Assembly: GCF_902167145.1 (NCBI RefSeq)
Contig: NC_050096.1
Location: forward strand, 161,571,825 to 161,635,824
Direction: 5' to 3'
Source: Zea mays
Lineage: Eukaryota > Streptophyta > Magnoliopsida > Poales > Poaceae
DNA: 64,000 bases
Positions within the stretch are counted from its first letter, which is position 1. Each line of letters starts with the position of its first letter. The notes under the pieces were generated by a model. The model was given only the letters and a program-made list of their open reading frames with translations. It was not told the origin of the DNA and made no database searches. The position numbers and the translations under genes were made by a program. Positions 57,897 to 64,000 of the stretch are shown one piece after another.

Positions 57897-59265
57897 CTTA
57901 GGCCCCTTGTCCTTGACCGTTTGATTCTTTGGTCCTGTCATTGTTAGCACAAAACAGAGACAAAACGACAACAAACAATGTGAACCCTACAACTATCTCT
58001 CAGGGTGGTGGTGGTGGTGGAATACAAATTATGAAGCGTCTTACCCTGCTCTTACAACGTTCTTACCAGCACTGCAGGTGGCAAACGGTGACCGGTGTGA
58101 CTATCCAACGAGCGTGGGTGTGATTGCAAAGGAGTACCTGTTCTGCTCGAGAGAAAGCTGGAGTTCTGGGAAGGCTGACTAAATATATATATGTGGCACA
58201 CAAGTCAGTAATAGATAGCAATGCTGAATAAGTGTTCCAAGTACTCGTCCTAGTTGCTGGCCTAGAAAATGTAACAGATCAGTTGGACCAAGGCATAAGA
58301 AAGGAGGTACATGTATATGGGTGCAGCAAGAAAAACAAGCTTGGGGCAAAATAATCACAGAGGTGCATAGAACACTGGCGTTTCTGGTTATGTGCTACCC
58401 TTCTTTTTTTTGATTTTTTTTCAAATATTTTTTTTTATATTTTTCTATTTTGCAGCAGCACATAAGAACATAACACACCAAGTTTCAGATTTTTTTGTAC
58501 AATGGTGCGTCCTCTAGAATTTCTAAAAGTTTGCCCTAAAATCGGAATAAATGTTTGGAAAATGAGAAGTCCAATTTCCAAGCCGAATTTGGGAATTTTA
58601 AAAACAGCGAATCCGGCAAAGCCGGAAAGAATCGGATGCAAAATTTAATTCTGTGCGATTTGAAAAAAATGGGCCCGATTCGAGTTCCGAGGCAAAAGTT
58701 ATGGCCGTTTTAAATTTGGACTCCGAATCAGGGTTTCTGGCGAGGTGTTGGAAGGGTGGGGGGTTTGGTTTTTTTGGATAGGGTCGGTTTTAGAGATAGG
58801 ATCTATTTTGTGGATAGGGTCGGTTGTAGAGATAGGATTTATTTTGTGGATAGGGTCGGTTTTAGAGATAAGATTTGTTTTGTGGATATGGTCGGTTTAG
58901 ATACATGATCTGTTTTGTGGATAGGGTCGGTTTTAGAGATAGGATCTGTCTTGTGGATAGGGTCGGTTCTAGAGATAGGATCTGTTTTGTAGATATGGTC
59001 AGTTTTGTAGGATGGAAGCAGATGGACACAATCAAACTGAACCAAAACAAATCTAAACCAGCAACCAAACTCAACCTAGAACACGAACTAAGAACTGCGG
59101 ACTCTAAAACTGAATTGTGCAAAGGCTAAGGCGATGGTTTTAGGTCGCAATAAACTGATCGTAATTATTATTATTATTTTTGCTTTTTGTGGACTATGGG
59201 ACGAAACAAAACTAATCTAAAGGTAGGATTATACCTCACGGGCAACCTGGAAATCTGATACCAAT
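57897..59265 (-). repeat. Leader plus truncated gag start, left copy
   Basis: Closely matches 62210-63576. It holds a GGT microsatellite (58004-58020), a 36-bp tandem array, and the primer site ATTGGTATCAGATTT (rc 59252-59266). The gag ATG has changed to ACG and the copy ends a few codons into gag. Confidence 0.85.
58775..59010. repeat. 36-bp tandem repeat in the leader, left copy
   Basis: Six to seven units of TAGGGTCGGTTTTAGAGATA + GGATCTATTTTGTGGA with a few changes each. Because 36 is a multiple of three, both strands show periodic open frames (minus: KTDPISKTDPIH), which are artefacts of the repeat. Confidence 0.92.
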
Positions 59266-59809
59266 TGATATAAGATGCAGCCCGATCTTCCGTGAGATAC
59301 GATAACTTGATTGAGTGGAGATCTCGACGTTGATGATCCAAGGCTCCGAGCGAACGGTTCCTCGCAATCACTACACCACGGCTCCGTTGGTTATCACCCG
59401 TGACACACGGATGACCTCGCCACGAAGGCTTATCCCTGCAAGCGCAATCAAGAACACAAGCAAGAACAGGAAAGAAACAAAACCAAAATTGTATTGATTA
59501 CAGGATGGGGTATCACAAACCGATGACGGCGACACTGTTCGATGACAGAATTGATCTAAGCAAAACCCAAAACCTAATGTGGTGGCAGTTGCTGAATAAA
59601 TAGAGTATTAGGGTGTGCGTGACCCCTGGACTCGCCCCTAATGGGCTTCGACGCGATGCACGGCTCAACGGCCCAACAGACGGTGTCGCGGCACCAAAAC
59701 AGAATCTGAACGCTGAATTATTTCGACCATTCCCGTTGACTCCGGATGAAATTTAAGGTGGAATCAGTTGGGTTGGTTAGATAATCTCCTTATCTTTCCA
59801 ACCATATCA
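59266..59809 (-). repeat. Complete LTR of the tandem gypsy element
   Basis: A 544-bp LTR starting TGATATGG and ending TTATATCA on the minus strand. It serves as 3' LTR of the right unit and 5' LTR of the truncated left unit. About 4% different by eye from 63577-64000. Confidence 0.8.
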
Positions 59810-59897
59810 AGTCCGTCTCAATCGGAGTCCGGATGCATCCTGAGCGTCCAATTTAGTGCAGACTGGTCCTGGAACCCGAGATGGAGTCGCAGCCGAG

Positions 59898-61080
59898 TCA
59901 GACTTGATCTCCTTCCTGTTGTAGCCGCCCTTGCTGCTCCTCCTCAACACCTTGGCCTTTCCCAAGTCCTTGCTGGTCCTCTCCAAGGTACCTAATCATC
60001 AAAACATCCATGGCCCCAAGCGTAAGCTCTGAAACACAATTGACTAGGGTAGAACGTACCTGGAGATTTAGCTGTCGTGCACGAGATCGTGTTATCGGTC
60101 CATTCATTGTATGTATAGAAGTGATGTCCTCATCATCCTCCTCCTCTTGAATTGGAGTCGTCCTCGACTCGATCTCATCTTCGTCACCCATATATGGCTT
60201 CAAATCTGAAATGTTAAAGGTGGAACTAACCCAAAAATCTGGAGGCAACTCAGGTGGTAATCCAGGGGGTATATCAGAGGGAAACACATCCATATACTCT
60301 TGCAAAAGGTTAGCAATAGCCGGTGGCAAAGCAATATATGTATCATCAATGGAATAGAAAACATTTTTGCACACTAAGGCATAGCAAAGTCCAACAGAGG
60401 CATGTAACTCATCAAGATCAGATTTAGTGGCTAGCAAAGTAGGAGTTTTTAACTTAATAGGTTGCTGATTTTCAGAGTTCAAAACACCTTTTTGCTTAGC
60501 ATTAGTCTTTTTCTCATGTTCAAAGTGGACCATTTCAGTGGGAGTCATAGGAAGCAACACAATTTTCTTTCCCTTATGCATGAAAGTATATTTATTAGAT
60601 CTACCATGGTGAATAGCATCAGTATCAAACTCCCAAGGACGTCCCAGTAAAAGAGAGCAAGCATCCATACTCACCACATCGAAATCAGCAAAGTCATGGT
60701 AAGAGCCAATAGAAAATGCACCCTTGCTGTTTTTGTTACCTTGAACTTACCGCTGTTGTTAAACCATTGAATGTGATAAGGGTGGGGATGTTGTCGTGTG
60801 GTCAAGCCAAGCTTCTTGACCTCCTCAACGTTCACCAAGTTGTTGCAGCTACCACCATCAATGATGGTATGTACACGGCAGTCCTTGACGATGAGGAACA
60901 TGTTGAAGAGGTTGTGGCGCTGTCTGTTGTCGTCGTCACTAGCCGTGGCACTCAAAGCTCGTTGCATAATCAAGGCCTTATAGGTCTCGGTCGCTGTTGT
61001 ACCAAGAACCTCTTCATCACCATCATAAGTCTCTGCAATGTTAGCTCCAACAGTATCTTCATCTTCCACATCAGAAGCAC
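59898..61080 (-). pseudogene. pol: Protease fused to integrase C-terminus by internal deletion
   Basis: On the minus strand: retropepsin-like part (VHTIIDGGSCNNLVNVEEVK at about 60870-60810), then DACSLLLGRPWEFDTDAIHH (about 60665) and the usual lead into RT (MDVFPSDIPPGLPPELPPD, about 60290-60235). Where RT should begin, the frame runs directly into an integrase C-terminal segment (FWVSSTFNISDLKPYMGDED, from about 60234), an acidic linker and the tail GPITRSRARQLNLQVRS. RT, RNase H and the integrase catalytic core are missing, without loss of frame. A one-base frameshift near 60718 separates the protease from the rest. Confidence 0.85.
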
Positions 61081-61099
61081 TAACATACCCACCATCACC

Positions 61100-62238
61100 A
61101 GTAGCAATGTATGCCCATTTGCTGGGGCAATCTTACTGAATATGGCCAAGTCCCTGGCAGCGGTGGCACTTGATGTCGGAGGAGCGGCCTGTGGAAGATG
61201 TGGTCGTAGCAGGTTTTGCTGCAACACCCGAAGGCACCAAGGACTTGTTGTTGTCGTGTCCCTGTGATGCCGAAGGTGCGGTGCTGCGTGTGCCGCTGGT
61301 GGAGGAAGGTGTGGACGTCCGTACGCCCGAAGAGGATGACGCCTTGGCTGGCGCCGGTGGCTGGTGTGGCGCGAAAGAGCTGCTCCTCCGCTGTTGACGG
61401 CCCTGCAATTCTTTTCTGCCAACATAGAAAGATGGAACAATCATTGTATAGAATGATATTCTTTATAATCAACAATATCCTGAATCTCCCGCCTCAATCC
61501 CCCATAAAACCTAACCATTTGATCCTCCGGATCCTCAACTACCCCACATCGTAGCATACCTTTCTGAAGCTCTTAGTAGTATTCCTGTACTGACATGTCT
61601 CCCAGATCTAAGCGTTGCAATTTTTTTCGAAGATCACGTCTATAAGAAGGGGGAACAAAGCGAGCTCGCATCTCCTCTTTTAACGCATTCCATGTTTGTG
61701 GTGTAGCACATGTGTTAACAAGTTCATTCCACCAAATGATAGCAAAATCTCTAAATTCACTAGTGGCTTGTCTAACCCTATGCTGCTCAGGAACAAGATG
61801 GGAATTAACTTTTTGTTCTACCGTCATCTCCCAGTCTAAGTAAGCTTCAGCATCATAAGAACCCATGAACAGTGGAATAGAGAACTTAATCTTAGCAAAT
61901 GGATCATGGTCTGGTTCAGGATTATGATGACGACGTCTACCATTACCTCCAATATCTTATTGATTACGTGCGAGGCGTTGTCGCAGCGGTGCATAAACAT
62001 CATCGTCGTCATCCACAGGAGAGTGAGCTGGGGCTGGAGTTGGTGGTGGGGGACGAGCCTCCAGTACGTCCATGCGTGTAACAAGTTCAGCAACTCATCG
62101 ATCAAGCTGCTCATAGGATGTCGCCGCAGAGTCCTGGTATTTTTTAAAAGCATCAGTCATCGCGCACATCATCTCCTTCAATTCCAGCTAAGAGACACAC
62201 TCATCGTCGTTAAGCTTAGGACCCTTGTCCTTGTCCAT
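61100..62238 (-). pseudogene. gag: Gag of the tandem gypsy element
   Basis: ATG at 62238-62236 opens MDKDKGPKLNDDECVS. The N-terminal helix (LKEMMCAMTDAFKKYQDSAA) is followed by a Pro/Asp linker and the Gag core (SYDAEAYLDWEMTVEQKVNS; FRDFAIIWWNELVNTCATPQ; KLQRLDLGDMSVQEYY, 61866-61573). After an AP- and ST-rich linker comes the CCHC knuckle start KCHRCQGLGHIQ (about 61170-61133). Stops TAG 62190, TGA 62097, TAA 61959 and others near 61570 and 61130 interrupt it; the first three fit C-to-T changes. The protein would coat element RNA. Confidence 0.82.
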
Positions 62239-63576
62239 TTAATTCTTTGGTCCTGTCATTGTTAGCACAAAACAGAGACAAAAAGGCAACAAACAATGTG
62301 AACCCTACAACTATCTCTCAGGGTGGTGGTGGTGGTGGAATACAAATTATGAAGTGTCTTACCCTGCTCTTACAACGTTCTTACCAGCACTGCAGGTGGC
62401 AAACGGTGACAGGTGTGACTGTCCAACGAGCGTGGGTGTGATTGCAAAGGAGTACCTGTTCTGCTCGAGAGAAAGCTGGAGTTCTGGGAAGGCTGACTAA
62501 ATATATATATATGTGGCACACAAGTCAGTAACAGATAGCAATGCTGAATAAGTGTTCCAAGTACTCGTCCTAGTTGCTGGCCTAGAAAATGTAATAGAAC
62601 AATTGGACCAAGGCATAAGAAAGGAGGTACAAGTATATGGGTGCAACAAGAAAAACAGGCTTGGGGCAAAATAATCACAGAGGTGCACTTTACTGGCGTT
62701 TCTGGTTATGTGCTACCCTTCTTTTTTTGCGATTTTTTTTCAAATATTTTTTTTATATTTTTCTATTTTGCAGCAGCACATAAGAAGATAACACACCAAG
62801 TTTCAGATTTTTTTTGTGCAATGAAGCGTCCTCTGGATTTTTTGCAAGTTTGCCCTAAAATCGAAATAAATGTTTGGAAAATGAGAAGTCCTATTTCCAA
62901 GCCGAATTTGGGAATTTTAAAAACAGCGAATCCGGCATAGCCGAAAAGAATCAGATGCAAAATTTAATTCTGTGCGATTTGAAAAAAATGGGCCCGATTC
63001 GTGTTCCGAGGCGAAAATTATGGCCGTTTTAAGTTTGGACTCCGAATCAGGGTTTCTGGCGAGGTGTTGGAAGGGTGGGGGTTCAGTTTTTTTTGGATGG
63101 GGTCGGTTTTAGAGATAGGATCTATTTTGTGGATTGGGTCAGTTGTAGAGATAGGATCTATTTTGTGGATAGGGTCGGTTTTAGAGATAAGATTTGTTTT
63201 GTGGATATGGTCGGTTTAGATACAGGATATGTTTTGTGGATAGGGTCGGTTTTAGAGATAGGAAATGTCTTGTGGATAATGTCAGTTTTAGAGATAGGAT
63301 CTGTTTTGTAGATATGGTCGGTTTTGTAGGATGGAAGCGGATGGACACAATCAAACTGAACCAAAACAAATCTAAACCAGCAACCAAACACAACCTAGAA
63401 CACGAACTAAGAACTGCGGACTCTAAAACTGAATTGTGCAAAGGCTAAGGCGATGGTTTTAGGTCGCAATAAACTGATCGTAATTTTTTTGGCTTTTTTG
63501 TGGACTATGGGACGAAACAAAACTAATCTAAAGGTAGGATTATACCTCACGGGAAACCTGGAAATCTGATAGCAAT
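62239..63576 (-). repeat. Leader of the tandem gypsy element, right copy
   Basis: Matches 57897-59265. It contains the GGT microsatellite and the 36-bp array at 63096-63330. The primer site here is ATTGCTATCAGATTT, one mismatch from the left copy. Confidence 0.85.
63096..63330. repeat. 36-bp tandem repeat in the leader, right copy
   Basis: Same unit and the same number of copies as 58775-59010, with single-base differences. The array therefore existed before the leader was duplicated. Confidence 0.92.
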
Positions 63577-64000
63577 TGATAGAAGACGCGGCCCGAGCTT
63601 CCGTGAGATACGATAACTTGATTGAGTGGAGATCTCGACGTTGATGATCCAAGGCTCCGAGCGAACGGTTCCTCGCAATCACTACACCACGGCTCCGTTG
63701 GTTATCACCCGTGACACACGAATGACCTCGCCATGAAGGTTTATCCCTGCAAGCGCAACCAAGAACACAAGCAAGAACAGGAAAGAAACGCAACCAAAAT
63801 TGTATTGATTACGGGATGGGGTCTCACAAACCGATGACAGCGACACTGTTCGATGACAGAATTGATCTAAGCAAAACCCAAAACCTAATATGGTGGCGGC
63901 TGCTGAATAAATAGAGTATTAGGGTGTGCGTGACCCCTGGACTCGCCCCTAATGGGCTTCGACGCGATACACGGCCCAACGGCCCAACAGACGGTGTCGC
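63577..64000 (-). repeat. Partial LTR of the tandem gypsy element at the window edge
   Basis: The first 424 bases of the LTR as seen from the plus strand; the remaining about 120 lie beyond the window. Confidence 0.8.

Larger units (their letters stand above)
57897..64000 (-). mobile_element. Tandem (LTR-internal-LTR-internal) gypsy element, pol core deleted
   Basis: Read on the minus strand from the window end: LTR (63577 to beyond 64000), leader, gag, protease, integrase C-terminus, LTR (59266-59809), then a second copy of the leader running into the gag start and breaking off at 57897. Two leaders sharing one LTR is the structure produced by unequal recombination between LTRs. LTR ends are the inverted repeat TGATAT...ATATCA. 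The gag type, CCHC form and GPITRSRARQLN tail suggest a chromovirus-like gypsy (Reina/CRM-like); clade placement is tentative because the RT is missing. Confidence 0.8.

Noticed and set aside
58839..59122. Periodic protein-like frame (KTDPISKTDPIH repeats), also at 63158-63441
   Set aside because: It is the translation of a 36-bp tandem DNA repeat whose unit is a multiple of three. There is no start context or conserved domain.

Overview
This window is plant intergenic heterochromatin, most likely from a panicoid/Andropogoneae grass such as maize or a close relative. The evidence is very long gypsy LTRs of the Tekay/Del type, Sirevirus-like copia LTRs ending in TTCACCCCC(T)CTAGGC..., a CACTA end with TTTGCCGAGTG subterminal repeats, Tourist-like MITEs and deep nesting. 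I find no host protein-coding gene, rRNA or bona fide tRNA gene. Essentially everything with coding potential belongs to transposable elements, nearly all of them broken.

Layout. A L1-type LINE on the minus strand (pieces between 410 and about 46975) is the oldest recognisable layer. Seven insertions went directly into it: a CACTA element ending at 409; a large minus-strand LTR retrotransposon at 514-22201 (target duplication TCCTT); a solo LTR at 23474-24614 (GCAGC); a hAT element at 25348-25952 (CTTCATCT); a Sirevirus-type copia element at 27280-42361 (GATAG); a Tourist MITE at 44574-44858 (TAA); and a probable solo LTR at about 45366-46707. Second-layer insertions are a Tekay/Del chromovirus at 6531-18105 (CCATC) inside the ORF of the 514-22201 element, a Tourist MITE at 21642-21778 (TTA) inside one of its LTRs, and a scrambled gypsy-type element at 35525-38466 (GGACT) inside the Sirevirus.

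Right of the LINE, short unassigned stretches (46976-47495 and 55538-56090) flank a Tat-type gypsy element at 47496-55532 (ATGCA). It lies on the minus strand and carries a multi-exon antisense gene on the plus strand with its own TATA box, plus a 79-bp tandem repeat. From about 56165 come degenerate Sirevirus-type LTR remnants, and from 57897 to the window end a gypsy element in tandem LTR-internal-LTR-internal form, whose reverse transcriptase, RNase H and most of its integrase have been deleted so that the protease part runs straight into the integrase C-terminus.

How the parts relate. Three different elements (6531-18105, 514-22201, 35525-38466) share the same short block directly before the 3' LTR. 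The first two also have a tRNA-iMet primer site, while none is visible in the third. Only the first encodes a polymerase, so the other two look like non-autonomous partners. Many of the premature stops across the window are explained by one C-to-T change in CAG, CGA or CAA codons, as expected for methylated, silenced DNA. Names of superfamilies and clades rest on recognised motifs and end structure; no database search was possible.
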